From NCBI RefSeq assembly GCF_022496765.1, contig NZ_VANV01000016.1, forward strand, positions 105,024-169,023: a DNA stretch of 64,000 nucleotides. The letters are read 5' to 3'. Source of the stretch: Acidaminobacter sp. JC074 (lineage in GTDB: Bacteria > Bacillota > Clostridia > Peptostreptococcales > Acidaminobacteraceae). Of the stretch, positions 35,968 through 45,048 are shown piece by piece. A program made the position numbers and the translations under genes. Under the pieces are notes generated by a model. The model was not told the DNA's origin, made no database searches, and saw only the letters and a list, made by a program, of their open reading frames with translations. The first letter of the stretch is position 1; every line of letters begins with the position of its first letter.

Positions 35968-35985
35968 TGGCGTCATTTGATGACA
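35968..35985 (+). promoter_or_regulatory. TGGCG-N5-TG motif, site 1
   Basis: TGGCG at 35968-35972 followed after five bases by TGATGACA. Similar TGGCG-N5-TG sites occur at 39625, 40727 and 40820. This one is about 100 bp upstream of the second SDR gene. Possible AraC-type half-sites; evidence is only the shared pattern. Confidence 0.4.
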
Positions 35986-36084
35986 GCTTGTCATGATTTG
36001 AGGTTTTGATATTCACTAGGACTGATATACTTGAAGTAACTTAAGTGACCGGTTAATGACAATTAGGAATTATGGAGGTATAAA

Positions 36085-37041
36085 ATGGCTAGAAGAAAAT
36101 TATGGATCGATGGTGAAACTAAAAATAAAAACTTATCAGGTAAGACATATATTGTAACAGGTGCTAACTCAGGTGTTGGTTTTGAAACAAGTCGCCAACT
36201 GATAAAGCAAGGTGCACATGTTGTGATGGCATGTAGAAGAGTTGAAGTAGGTCAGGCAGTTGCAAAAGAGTTTGATCTTTTAAAGGGATCTTATAAAGTC
36301 TTGAGACTGGACTTGGCAGATCTTTCGAGTGTCAGAAGTTTTGTAGATACTTTTTTATCAGAATATGACCAACTACATGGTTTAGACTGTAATGCTGGTA
36401 TGGTTTCAATGGGAAGAGAAGTGACAAGAACTAAAGATGGATTTGAGATGTCAATTGGTGTAAGTTATTTTGGTCATTTCCTTTTAACAGAGTTATTATT
36501 GGATATACTTAAAAAGACTGCACCTTCAAGAATTGTAATTTTATCTTCATGTGTTCATGCGGGTCGACCAGACCAAAGACCTAATGTACATTTGGATGAT
36601 CTCAACTATAGAACAAGAGATTTTAATGCAATGAACGCATATGCAGAGGCAAAAGTAGCCAATGCCTTATATGCGCTAGAGTTATCTAGAAGATTAGAGG
36701 GGACAGGTGTGACAGCATTTTCTGTTCATCCTGGTTGGGCAAGATCCAACTTTGGTAAAGAAAATGTATTTATGAGAGTAATCAGTCCTATTATGGCACC
36801 TTTTATAAGATCAATGACGGATTCTAATGAGGAGTCAGCCCAGACATCGTTACACTGTTTGATCTCAGATCAGGCTGTTAATCATTCTGGTGCATACTTC
36901 AGTCAGAGTAGTGTCTTGTACCGTGATAAGGCGTGTAAAGAAGGTGGATGGCCTTTGACATCACCAAATCCACATGCCAAAGACTTAAATCTTGCTAAAA
37001 AGCTTGTAAAAGAGACATATTCTCTTGTAGGACTTAAATAA
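36085..37041 (+). CDS. Short-chain dehydrogenase, retinol dehydrogenase/WWOX-like type
   Basis: The SDR pattern is VTGANSGVGFE, the CNAGM segment, and the catalytic YAEAK. The N-terminal extension and 318-residue length resemble retinol dehydrogenase-like SDRs that act on hydrophobic alcohols. SVHPGWARSNFG lies in the substrate loop. It is followed closely by an AraC regulator. RBS is TGGAGG. Substrate unknown. Confidence 0.85.
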   Translation: MARRKLWIDGETKNKNLSGKTYIVTGANSGVGFETSRQLIKQGAHVVMACRRVEVGQAVAKEFDLLKGSYKVLRLDLADLSSVRSFVDTFLSEYDQLHGLDCNAGMVSMGREVTRTKDGFEMSIGVSYFGHFLLTELLLDILKKTAPSRIVILSSCVHAGRPDQRPNVHLDDLNYRTRDFNAMNAYAEAKVANALYALELSRRLEGTGVTAFSVHPGWARSNFGKENVFMRVISPIMAPFIRSMTDSNEESAQTSLHCLISDQAVNHSGAYFSQSSVLYRDKACKEGGWPLTSPNPHAKDLNLAKKLVKETYSLVGLK

Positions 37042-37058
37042 AGATTGGAGTGGTGAGT

Positions 37059-38036
37059 TTGTTTTACGACGTGAATTTTGATCAAGATACAGTTAGGATG
37101 TTTGAAGGAGTTGGGGTAGACATGGAAGTACTCCTTAAAGAAGCAGGTATACCTCATCGAGCTATTAATGATGAAAAATTTTCAATAACAACTGACCAGT
37201 ACAAGGCTTTAGTAGAAGCCATGGACAGACATATGAATGCTGAGTTTGTAGTAGAGATCTCTAAAGTTGACTCAGTTGCATCTTTTAATCCAGAGTTTTT
37301 TGCAGGACTGTGTGCTGAAAATGGACTTGAATGTATAAGAAGGATTTCGAGGTTTAAAAAAATTGTTGCACCCGTTCAGATGAATGTAACTGAGGATGAT
37401 GAAAAAGTAACCATATCTTACAACTATAATGATGGTACGCCAATTCCTAGAATGATGTATGTGCATGCACAAATATCAATTTTATCAATTATAAGAAAAG
37501 GCACTGGCATCATAACTTTAAAACCTGAAAAGATTTCGGGCAACTTTGATTACCCTCAAGCTGCGATTGATTACTTTGGTTTAGTACCAAGTATGGATAA
37601 GGCTGGTAATGAAATCGTTTTTAAGAAATTTGATTTAAAGTGTCCCTTCATTACTAAAAACAATCGTATGTGGGATTTTTTAGAAGGTGAATTGAACCAG
37701 AGGTTAAAGGAAATGGAGATAGATCAGAGTTTTTCAGCTACAGTTAGAAAAACCTTAATTGAGTTATTGCCATCGGGCTATAGTGACGCTGATAAAATTG
37801 CCTTTGAACTAGGCATTAGCAAAAGAACACTTCAAAGAAGGTTAAAAGATGAGCATACCAGTTTTAATGAGCAACTCAATCACACCAGAGAGTTAATGGT
37901 AAGGAATTATTTGAAGATGGATATGAACCTAGATGAAATAGCCTTCCTAGTTAATTATTCAGATGCTAAGTCTTTATCTAGAGCATTCAAAGTGTGGACT
38001 GGCATGAGTGTATCAGTTTATAGAGATAAGGTTTAA
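37059..38036 (+). CDS. AraC-family regulator, first of two paralogues
   Basis: The N-terminal about 200 residues resemble the arabinose-binding-like domain of OruR/ArgR-type AraC proteins (MEVLLKEAGIPHRAI, FFAGLCAENGLECIRRISRFKK). The C-terminal domain has the AraC HTH (ADKIAFELGISKRTLQRRLKDE and DEIAFLVNYSDAKSLSRAFKVW). TTG 37059 is chosen since GGAG at 37047-37050 is eight bases before it; GTG at 37050 or 37053 are alternatives. The gene at 39692 is a clear paralogue. It probably controls the SDR genes through the TGGCG motifs; this is inference. Confidence 0.85.
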   Translation: MFYDVNFDQDTVRMFEGVGVDMEVLLKEAGIPHRAINDEKFSITTDQYKALVEAMDRHMNAEFVVEISKVDSVASFNPEFFAGLCAENGLECIRRISRFKKIVAPVQMNVTEDDEKVTISYNYNDGTPIPRMMYVHAQISILSIIRKGTGIITLKPEKISGNFDYPQAAIDYFGLVPSMDKAGNEIVFKKFDLKCPFITKNNRMWDFLEGELNQRLKEMEIDQSFSATVRKTLIELLPSGYSDADKIAFELGISKRTLQRRLKDEHTSFNEQLNHTRELMVRNYLKMDMNLDEIAFLVNYSDAKSLSRAFKVWTGMSVSVYRDKV

Positions 38037-38056
38037 CTTAATTGAAAGGTTTAATT

Positions 38057-39559
38057 ATGAGAGAAAAGAACAGGGGACAGATATATACCAAGCTTAATAA
38101 CGCCATAAAGCTTGGTATTATAGGTTATTTTCTGATGACTTTTATACCACAGATTTTAATGCTGATGATTCAGATGGGACCGCTAAGTGGTTTAATCACA
38201 TATTTTACAGATCCTGCAATGGTCATATTTCTGCTTATTGTTGGTGTCTATATTCTAATGGCCCTAAATGACCATTGGTTTAAAACAAGTATATATACCA
38301 AGTTCAGAAGCAACCTATACTTTATCATTTTATTAGTAAACTTAATTATGTTTTCAGGTGGGACTGCTCCATTTTCTTACTGGTATTTGGCAATGATTGC
38401 ATTTGCAGTGGCCATCTTCAGTATCAGTATTTATGATTATATGATTTCGATTGTATTAACGACAGGGGCTATGATCGTCAACTTGAATTATTTTGGGGCT
38501 GTATCATCAGAATACTTGGCTTATTTCACAACAGCTGGTGGGATGCTAGTAATATCATTCGCATTTAGAAGAGCGGTACTAAAGATTATAGATGATTTGG
38601 TATTATCATTAGAAGAAGCCGCACTTTCTATGACGAGACAAAATGAGCTGATAGAGGGCATCAATAACACTTCTTTAGAAATTGCAGAAAATATCGACAG
38701 TCTTTATCATTCATCCAACCATCTTAATACAACCATAAAAGATACGAGTGTTTCAACTAGTGAGATTGCAAATGCAACACTGACTGAAACCGAACATATG
38801 GGAGAAAGTGCTTTATTACTAGATGAGTTGGCAAGCAGCACAGATACCATCATAGATCAAATCAACAAGTTAAGGTTTAACCTTGAAAGTAGAGAAACAG
38901 AGAATCAAAAGGACTATCAGACTGCTCTTGAGTTAGAACAGACCATTATACTGGGGAATCAACTTAATGAAAAGGTCATGGTAACCATTAATGATATGAC
39001 TCGAGAGTTTAATAATATTCTTAGCTTTGTTGAGAAGATTAATGGGATAGCTGGTCAAACCAATTTACTTGCCTTAAATGCATCTATTGAAAGTGCAAGG
39101 GCTGGTGAAGCCGGCAGAGGTTTTGCTGTTGTAGCCGAGGAAATTAGAAAGCTTGCCGAAGAAACTTCTGTTACTTCTAAAGAAATCAATGTTTTAATAG
39201 AAACCATTGCAAATCAAGTTCAAGTAGCTAGTGGTGTCAATGCAGACATCATCAGTCAGTCTAAAGAGACCAGTAGGATTTCCGATAAAACAAAAGAGAG
39301 TATTATGATGACAATCGAGTTTTTAAAAGCTACCAGTATGGAACTGAACTCAATGGATAAGAACATTCTAGATGTCCAGTACAACAAGAATACGACTATC
39401 CATAAACTCAGTCAAGTGTCAGCAATTTCAGAATCTTTATCAGCCACGTCTCAAGAACTAAGTGCAAGAGCGGATATACAATTAGAAGAGGTACAAGTTG
39501 TTCATACAAATATTGGCTTAATCAATCAAAAGGTCATGAAACTGAAAGAACTATTTTAG
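38057..39559 (+). CDS. Methyl-accepting chemotaxis-type receptor with multi-helix membrane domain
   Basis: About six transmembrane helices (residues 15-185) with very short outside loops replace the usual sensor domain. No HAMP is visible. The cytoplasmic MCP domain has the conserved tip [18 protein letters not shown] and heptad-repeat arms. It probably senses a membrane or redox signal. ATG 38057 follows GAAAGG; a TTG at 38042 is in frame upstream. It lies between the two AraC paralogues. Terminator at 39574. Confidence 0.9.
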   Translation: MREKNRGQIYTKLNNAIKLGIIGYFLMTFIPQILMLMIQMGPLSGLITYFTDPAMVIFLLIVGVYILMALNDHWFKTSIYTKFRSNLYFIILLVNLIMFSGGTAPFSYWYLAMIAFAVAIFSISIYDYMISIVLTTGAMIVNLNYFGAVSSEYLAYFTTAGGMLVISFAFRRAVLKIIDDLVLSLEEAALSMTRQNELIEGINNTSLEIAENIDSLYHSSNHLNTTIKDTSVSTSEIANATLTETEHMGESALLLDELASSTDTIIDQINKLRFNLESRETENQKDYQTALELEQTIILGNQLNEKVMVTINDMTREFNNILSFVEKINGIAGQTNLLALNASIESARAGEAGRGFAVVAEEIRKLAEETSVTSKEINVLIETIANQVQVASGVNADIISQSKETSRISDKTKESIMMTIEFLKATSMELNSMDKNILDVQYNKNTTIHKLSQVSAISESLSATSQELSARADIQLEEVQVVHTNIGLINQKVMKLKELF

Positions 39560-39573
39560 TAAAATTATAAGTG

Positions 39574-39599
39574 CCCTAAAGTATATGCTTTAGGGTTTT
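39574..39599 (+). terminator. Terminator after the chemoreceptor gene
   Basis: CCCTAAAG and CTTTAGGG form an 8-bp stem with a TATATG loop, followed by TTTT. Confidence 0.75.
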
Positions 39600-39624
39600 A
39601 TAGTAGACAAATAATGATGATATA

Positions 39625-39642
39625 TGGCGCAAAATGCAATTG
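39625..39642 (+). promoter_or_regulatory. TGGCG-N5-TGCAATT motif, site 2
   Basis: TGGCG (39625-39629) and TGCAATT (39635-39641) are one helical turn apart, 50 bp before the second AraC gene. The same pair is at 40727 upstream of the third SDR. Confidence 0.45.
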
Positions 39643-39691
39643 TTATGTCGGATGATGCAGATTATAATGGACTTAGATAAAGGAGAGACTT

Positions 39692-40684
39692 ATGACGAAA
39701 GCATATTTGATTGGCAAAGAGTATAGAAAATATTTAGATGGTATAGGCATTAACAGTGAATGGGTCTTTAAAAAGGCTGGCATACCACTAAAGGTTGGTC
39801 AAAGTGGTGTTTATATCAACAGAGACCAGTATATAGATTTTATGAATGCCATTGGTGAGGTCTCAAATATTGATACAGCTTTGAAATATTGTAATTTTTC
39901 TGAGTACTATGCTTTTGTACCACCTATATATGCTGGTCTTTGTGCTAGAAACGGCATTCAGTGCTTTGAAAGGATTTCTAAGTATAAACAGCTGATCGGA
40001 CCATTTGTATTAAAAGTTGAAAAGACAGACAAGTCCTTGATACTGACTTTTACATTTGATGACAAGGAAAAGACAAGCCTGCCTGTTTTTACTCAGATGA
40101 CTGAGAACATCCTTATGGTCAATCTCTTAAGAACAGGTACCGGCAAGGCTATAAAGCCTATAAAGATAGAGGCGACTCAACAGTATACATCAAGTGTAAG
40201 CGACTATTTAGGGTGTCAAACCAGTCTTTCAAAGGTTAATCGTATACATTTTTCTTTAGAAGATGTTCAAGAACCTTTCTTATCAGAAAACAATGTTATG
40301 TGGCAGTTTTTAGAACCTGAGTTTAAAAAACGTATCCAAGAGATGGAGGTTGATGAAAGCTTATCGGCCAAAGTAAGAACCATGCTGACAGAGTTGATTC
40401 CATCTGGCCAGGGACACATTGAAATAGTAGCAAAGGAAGTGGCCATGTCTTCAAGAACCCTTCAGAGAAAGCTTAAAGAAGAGGGGACAACTTTTATCAA
40501 ACAGCTCAATCATACCAGGGAGTTGATGGCTAAAAATTATTTAATTAATGGTACTATTTCAACAGAGGAAGTGGCCTATCTATTAGACTACAGTGATATG
40601 TATGTATTTATGAGGGCCTTTAAACAGTGGACAGGTCAAACTGTAAAAGAGTATAGAGACAAACATGCTTTACAAGTATCCTAG
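39692..40684 (+). CDS. AraC-family regulator, second paralogue
   Basis: Similar throughout to the gene at 37059: N-terminal sensor domain (YAGLCARNGIQCFERISKYKQ), C-terminal HTHs (VAKEVAMSSRTLQRKLKEE, EEVAYLLDYSDMYVFMRAFKQW). Identity is modest in the sensor part and higher in the DNA-binding part, suggesting related operators but different signals. RBS is AAAGGAGAG. A terminator follows, then a 200-bp intergenic region with two candidate motifs. Confidence 0.87.
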   Translation: MTKAYLIGKEYRKYLDGIGINSEWVFKKAGIPLKVGQSGVYINRDQYIDFMNAIGEVSNIDTALKYCNFSEYYAFVPPIYAGLCARNGIQCFERISKYKQLIGPFVLKVEKTDKSLILTFTFDDKEKTSLPVFTQMTENILMVNLLRTGTGKAIKPIKIEATQQYTSSVSDYLGCQTSLSKVNRIHFSLEDVQEPFLSENNVMWQFLEPEFKKRIQEMEVDESLSAKVRTMLTELIPSGQGHIEIVAKEVAMSSRTLQRKLKEEGTTFIKQLNHTRELMAKNYLINGTISTEEVAYLLDYSDMYVFMRAFKQWTGQTVKEYRDKHALQVS

Positions 40685-40706
40685 ATTAATTCTAGGATAT
40701 TTTTTT
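40677..40706 (+). terminator. Terminator after the second AraC gene
   Basis: ATCCTAGA and TCTAGGAT form an 8-bp stem, followed by ATTTTTTT. The stop codon lies in the stem. Confidence 0.8.
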
Positions 40707-40715
40707 GTCGTAAAC

Positions 40716-40836
40716 TGCAATTAGAGTGGCGGTTGTTGCAATTTTGATTATTAGATATATCTTCTATAATTTTAGTATAAGCAATCGAAAAGTAGCGATG
40801 ACGGAAATTGCAATAAAGGTGGCGCCTAGTGTCATA
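40716..40836 (+). promoter_or_regulatory. Two repeated TGCAAT-N5-TGGCG-N5-TG motifs upstream of an SDR gene
   Basis: Site 3: TGCAATT (40716), TGGCG (40727), TGCAATT (40737). Site 4: TGCAATA (40809), TGGCG (40820), TGTCATA (40830). In both, element starts are 11 and 10 bp apart, one helical turn, and the two sites are 93 bp apart. This is the arrangement expected for AraC-family binding in direct repeat. The rest of 40685-40900 shows no gene with a ribosome binding site. Confidence 0.5.
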
Positions 40837-40900
40837 ACTTTGCAAAGACAAAAAGGTTATCCTATAGATAGAAAATACGTGAACAAAAAGGAGAAAAAAT

Positions 40901-41674
40901 ATGAAAAAGACTGCATTAATTACAGGCGCATCGAGTGGTATTGGAAAAGAGTTGGCTAGGATTCATGCTGAAAAGGGTGGTGACTTAATCGTTGTGGCTA
41001 GATCTGAAGACAAACTACTGGATTTAAAAAAAGAATTGGAAAGTCAGTATAAGATTTCAGTAACGGTAATTCCTAAGGATTTATCAAAGACAAGTGCGGC
41101 TCAGGAAATATATGATGAAGTAAAGGCTTTGGGATTAAAGGTAGATTACCTTATGAACAATGCTGGCTTTGGTGGTCAAGGTTATTTCCATGAAAGAGAT
41201 TGGGATAAAGACCTTTCAATGATGAATGTAAACATGTTTGCACTTACAAATTTAACAAGACTTTTCTTACCGGAGTTTGTAAAAAGAAACTCAGGAAAAA
41301 TACTAAATACATCATCAACAGCTGGTGAGATGCCAGGACCTTTACAAGCGGTCTATTATGCGACTAAGGCATATGTCACATCATTTTCAAATGCCTTAAG
41401 CATTGAGCTTGAGGATACTAATATAACTGTTACAGCACTTCTTCCAGGTGCAACAAACACGGGCTTTGCATCTACATCAGGCATGGATAAGACGGACTTG
41501 TTTAGAAATATGGGTACACCAGATAAGGTTGCAAGGGATGGGTATGAGGCTATGCTTACTGGCAAGATGAATGTGATTTCTGGCATCAGTCCAATCATGA
41601 TGAACCTTATGGGGATGATGCCTAAAAAGACACTACTTAGAACGATTAAAAAGCAACAAGAAGTGAGAGGATAA
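40901..41674 (+). CDS. Short-chain dehydrogenase (SDR), YqjQ/DltE-like
   Basis: SDR pattern: ITGASSGIGKE, NNAGFGG, and catalytic YYATKAYV. Length 257. The C-terminal segment is typical of a family annotated as general SDR oxidoreductases. RBS is AAAAGGAG. The following small gene starts three bases after the stop region, so both are in one operon. The upstream region has two candidate AraC motifs. Substrate unknown. Confidence 0.9.
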   Translation: MKKTALITGASSGIGKELARIHAEKGGDLIVVARSEDKLLDLKKELESQYKISVTVIPKDLSKTSAAQEIYDEVKALGLKVDYLMNNAGFGGQGYFHERDWDKDLSMMNVNMFALTNLTRLFLPEFVKRNSGKILNTSSTAGEMPGPLQAVYYATKAYVTSFSNALSIELEDTNITVTALLPGATNTGFASTSGMDKTDLFRNMGTPDKVARDGYEAMLTGKMNVISGISPIMMNLMGMMPKKTLLRTIKKQQEVRG

Positions 41675-41676
41675 GA

Positions 41677-42072
41677 ATGAATAGATTTGACAGCAGATTA
41701 CCCAAAACAACATCTTATTGGAGACAAGGAAAGATCTTTTATATTAAACATGATAGCTTTCTTGTATCTTTAGAAGAAGGAAAGGCTATTGCTGATCTCT
41801 TGGCCTATGGTATTAAAGATCAAGAGACTTCTGCCATGGTTATAGACAATAGAGATTCAAAAGGCGCCTGGAGTCAGGAATTAAATGAACTCTGGACATT
41901 GGAAGGTCATAACATTCAATTGTCTGACTTTAAGAAAACAGCGACACTGACAAACAGCATCACGGCAGCCATGCAAATCAATAGGATCTCTAGAGCTGGT
42001 GGTGTCTCACATATGTCTAAAGGATTTTATTCTGATTTAAATGATGAAGTGAAAGACTTTTTAGAAATTTAA
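41677..42072 (+). CDS. Hypothetical protein, translated with the SDR
   Basis: The 131-residue protein has no motif I recognise. Sequence is soluble-like, with LVSLEEGKAIADLLAYG and a Ser/Gly segment near the end. It starts directly after the SDR stop, so it is probably part of the same unit. A tight terminator (42071-42094) overlaps its end. Confidence 0.65.
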   Translation: MNRFDSRLPKTTSYWRQGKIFYIKHDSFLVSLEEGKAIADLLAYGIKDQETSAMVIDNRDSKGAWSQELNELWTLEGHNIQLSDFKKTATLTNSITAAMQINRISRAGGVSHMSKGFYSDLNDEVKDFLEI

Positions 42073-42094
42073 CCTGCAATTTGCAGGTTTTTTT
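42071..42094 (+). terminator. Terminator after the SDR pair
   Basis: AACCTGCA and TGCAGGTT form an 8-bp stem with a short loop, followed by TTTTTTT. Confidence 0.85.
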
Positions 42095-42134
42095 GCCATA
42101 AGATTTATTTATACAAAATAAGTGTAGATTATTG

Positions 42135-42163
42135 TTGATTTTTTAACAATCTTTTAGTATCAT
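42135..42163 (+). promoter_or_regulatory. Promoter of the hydrogenase maturation operon
   Basis: TTGATT (42135-42140) and TATCAT (42158-42163), 17 bp apart. The predicted RNA start near 42170 leaves a leader of about 180 nt. Confidence 0.55.
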
Positions 42164-42186
42164 GTAAATAACCATTGATCTGAGAG

Positions 42187-42330
42187 CGGTCTTATATCCG
42201 TGGTTTCAACAAAGCGAAACCTAATGAAGAAAGTTGAATCTTATTCAAAAGGAAAGCCTTATAAAATCGTAAACCTAGGTTTATGTTATTTTTGTGTGCT
42301 TCTTTCTCATTATGTTGGGGAAGTTTTTTT
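42187..42330 (+). promoter_or_regulatory. Structured leader with terminator upstream of the hyd genes
   Basis: A series of small hairpins is visible: GGTTT/AAACC (42202-42221), TTGAA/TTCAA (42234-42248), AAGG/CCTT (42249-42260), a 14-bp palindrome TAAACCTAGGTTTA (42270-42283), and a terminator-like CTTCTTT/GGGGAAG hairpin with seven T (42299-42330), 18 bp before the first start codon. This is the layout of a transcription attenuator or riboswitch. I could not match it to a known class. Confidence 0.5.
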
Positions 42331-42347
42331 ATTTCAAGGGGGATGTT

Positions 42348-42599
42348 ATGAAAAAGATTGGTGTAATTTCTGCAGTATTGGATGATCCTATAAGGATGAG
42401 TCAAAAGTTCAATGATATGATTTCAGAGTATCAACATATCATTAGAGGCCGTATGGGTATTCCGTTTGCTGAAGAACATATATCAGTTGTTTCCATAACC
42501 GTATGTGGGAGCCTTGATGAAATAAACGAACTGACAGGTAAACTTGGTAATCTTAATGGTGTGACTGTTAAGACAGCCATTTCTAAGAAAACAATATAA
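42348..42599 (+). CDS. TM1266-type iron-only hydrogenase system regulator
   Basis: The 83-residue protein has an ACT/NikR-like small ferredoxin fold: it starts MKKIGVISAVLDDP, has IIRGRMGIPF, ISVVSITVCG and ends with a strand VTVKTAIS. It is the small protein found next to hydE and hydG in [FeFe]-hydrogenase gene clusters. ATG 42348 follows AGGGGGAT; an earlier in-frame ATG (42294) is in the leader. Function in regulation is from family knowledge, not from this sequence. Confidence 0.82.
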   Translation: MKKIGVISAVLDDPIRMSQKFNDMISEYQHIIRGRMGIPFAEEHISVVSITVCGSLDEINELTGKLGNLNGVTVKTAISKKTI

Positions 42600-42611
42600 T
42601 GGAGGTGCCAT

Positions 42612-43661
42612 TTGAGAGTCCTTGACTTAATTGAGAAATTAAATCGAGAGAATGATTTAAGTAAAGAAGAGCTTGTTTTTATACTTGACCATATTACTGA
42701 AGAAGAAAAACAAGTCCTTTACAAGTATTCACTAGAAACTAAAGAAAAGTACTATGGTGATACAGTGTATATGAGAGGCCTAATAGAGTTTACCAATTAC
42801 TGTTATAGAAATTGTAAATACTGTGGTATTAGGGCTGAACAAAGCGAAGCAGAACGTTACAGATTATCTAAAGATCAAATCATGCAGTGTTGTGATCAGG
42901 GGTATTGGTTGGGTTACAGAACCTTTGTCTTACAGGGTGGCGAGGATCCCTTCTTTACAGATGAAGTATTAGTTGACATTATTTCATCTATTAAAAAGAG
43001 ATGGAAAGACGTTGCTGTAACAGTATCAATTGGTGAGCGTTCTGAAGCATCCTATAAAAAAATAAGAGAGGCAGGAGCAGACAGATATTTACTGCGTCAT
43101 GAAACTGCCAATTCAGACCTTTATGAATCAATACATGAAGATATGTCACTTGCATCAAGAAAATCCTGTCTTTATACCTTAAGAGATATTGGCTTCCAAG
43201 TAGGTGCTGGCTTTATGGTTGGTATTCCTGGTCAAACCAATGACATACTGGCTGAAGACTTAAGGTTTATCAAAGACTTGGATCCACATATGGTGGGTAT
43301 CGGACCATTTATACCACATGAGAAAACGCCTCTTGGTGGCTTTAAGGGTGGTACTGTAGAAGACACTTTATTGATGTTAGCCCTTACTAGATTGATGTTG
43401 CCTAAAGTCTTATTACCATCTACAACAGCTTTAGGAACTCTAGATAACAAGGGTCGTGAAAAAGCATTAAAGGTTGGTGCCAATGTGGTTATGCCTAACT
43501 TATCACCAACAAATGTAAGAGAAAAATATGAGCTTTATCAAGATAAGATTTGTACAGGAGATGAAGCAGCACATTGTAGACAATGTATAGAAGGTCGTAT
43601 CAACTCAGTTGGCTTTAACGTAGATATGGGACGTGGCGACTATGATGGATGGAGGAAATAA
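42612..43661 (+). CDS. hydE: [FeFe] hydrogenase maturation radical SAM protein HydE
   Basis: Radical SAM cluster Cys64, Cys68, Cys71 in NYCYRNCKYC. The 349-residue TIM-barrel protein helps build the dithiolate part of the H-cluster. Family motifs LQGGEDPFF, GAGFMVGIPGQT and SPTNVREKY are present. TTG start after GGAGGT. The TAA stop overlaps hydG ATG by one base. Confidence 0.93.
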   Translation: MRVLDLIEKLNRENDLSKEELVFILDHITEEEKQVLYKYSLETKEKYYGDTVYMRGLIEFTNYCYRNCKYCGIRAEQSEAERYRLSKDQIMQCCDQGYWLGYRTFVLQGGEDPFFTDEVLVDIISSIKKRWKDVAVTVSIGERSEASYKKIREAGADRYLLRHETANSDLYESIHEDMSLASRKSCLYTLRDIGFQVGAGFMVGIPGQTNDILAEDLRFIKDLDPHMVGIGPFIPHEKTPLGGFKGGTVEDTLLMLALTRLMLPKVLLPSTTALGTLDNKGREKALKVGANVVMPNLSPTNVREKYELYQDKICTGDEAAHCRQCIEGRINSVGFNVDMGRGDYDGWRK

Positions 43662-45040
43662 TGTTTATAAATCATGATTATATAGAAGATATCTTAGAAC
43701 AAGGTAAAGAAACTAGTATGGATGAAATCCATGAGATACTAAAAAAAGCTAGATCTAAGCAGGGTTTAACACATTTAGAAGTTGCCAAGTTGATTCAAAC
43801 AGACACAGAAGAAGCCAATGAAGCCATCTTTAAAATAGCAGGAGAAATCAAGCAAGAAATCTACGGTAACAGAGTTGTTATATTTGCACCACTTTATGTA
43901 TCTAACTACTGTGTCAACTCATGTACTTACTGTGGTTATGGTAGAGACAATGATTTTAAGAGAAGAAAATTAACAGATGCAGAAATACAAGAAGAAGTAA
44001 AACTTCTTGAAAGCATGGGACATAAGAGAATTGCACTAGAAGTAGGAGAAGACCCTGTTAATTGTGACATCGACTATGTATGTCATGCCATTGATACTAT
44101 TTATGCAACTGAAAATAAAAATGGTAACATCAGAAGAATTAATGTAAATATTGCTGCAACAACGGTAGAAGAATATAAGATGTTGAAAGAGCGTGAAATT
44201 GGTACTTATATCTTGTTCCAAGAGACTTATCATAAGCCTACTTATGAACAGGTTCATCCAAAGTGTCTAAAAGGTGATTACGACTACCACTTAACAGCCT
44301 TTGACAGAGCCATGCAAGCTGACATTGATGATGTAGGTGGTGGTGTATTATTTGGATTAGCAGACTACAAATTTGAGTTAATGGGTCTAATGCTTCATAA
44401 CGACCACTTAGAAGAGGCGTTTGGTGTTGGTTTCCATACGATTTCAGTACCTAGACTACAAAAAGCTGAAGGTATGAATCTATCGGATTATCCTAACTTG
44501 GTAACAGACGATGAGTTTAAAAGAATTGTTGCTATTATCAGACTTGCTGTACCATTTACAGGTATTATTTTATCTACAAGAGAATCAGCAGGAATGAGAA
44601 AAGAAGTATTAAATTATGGTGTTTCTCAGGTATCTGCAGGTTCTTGTACAGGTGTCGGTGGTTATAAGGAAGAAGCAGAGTTCGGTAAAAAGGTAGATCA
44701 ATTCGAAGTTGCCGACCACAGAACCCCTCTTGAAATTATCAAAGAACTTTTAAGAGATGGCTTTATTCCGTCTTATTGTACAGCATGCTACAGATCAGGT
44801 CGTACAGGTGATAGATTTATGAGACTGGCTAAATCAGGTCAAATCCATAATGTGTGTCAACCAAATGCCTTAATGACTTTGCAGGAGTTTGCCCTTGATT
44901 ATGGTGATACAGAACTTAAAGAGCTTGTTGAAAATGTCATCAATAAAGAAGTTGTTAACATCGGCAAGGCAAACATCAAGGAACTGACACAAGTGAACTT
45001 AGAGAAAATCAAAAATGGTGAAAGAGACTTATACGTATAG
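43661..45040 (+). CDS. hydG: [FeFe] hydrogenase maturation radical SAM protein HydG
   Basis: HydG splits tyrosine to CO and cyanide for the H-cluster. The radical SAM motif is Cys84, Cys88, Cys91 (SNYCVNSCTYCGY); the C-terminal cluster region has PSYCTACYRSGRTGDRF, including CTAC and R residues. ThiH-like family with 459 residues from ATG 43661, set by GGAGGA at 43651-43656; in-frame ATG at 43649 overlaps hydE. It is coupled to hydE and followed by hydF after 8 bp. Confidence 0.95.
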   Translation: MFINHDYIEDILEQGKETSMDEIHEILKKARSKQGLTHLEVAKLIQTDTEEANEAIFKIAGEIKQEIYGNRVVIFAPLYVSNYCVNSCTYCGYGRDNDFKRRKLTDAEIQEEVKLLESMGHKRIALEVGEDPVNCDIDYVCHAIDTIYATENKNGNIRRINVNIAATTVEEYKMLKEREIGTYILFQETYHKPTYEQVHPKCLKGDYDYHLTAFDRAMQADIDDVGGGVLFGLADYKFELMGLMLHNDHLEEAFGVGFHTISVPRLQKAEGMNLSDYPNLVTDDEFKRIVAIIRLAVPFTGIILSTRESAGMRKEVLNYGVSQVSAGSCTGVGGYKEEAEFGKKVDQFEVADHRTPLEIIKELLRDGFIPSYCTACYRSGRTGDRFMRLAKSGQIHNVCQPNALMTLQEFALDYGDTELKELVENVINKEVVNIGKANIKELTQVNLEKIKNGERDLYV

Positions 45041-45048
45041 GAGGCTTT

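Noticed and set aside
40726..40959. Open frame before the third SDR gene
   Set aside because: It overlaps the regulatory motifs and the SDR start, has no ribosome binding site and no protein-like composition.
42200..42385. Open frame inside the hyd leader
   Set aside because: It crosses the terminator hairpin and has no ribosome binding site; the leader is better explained as structured RNA.
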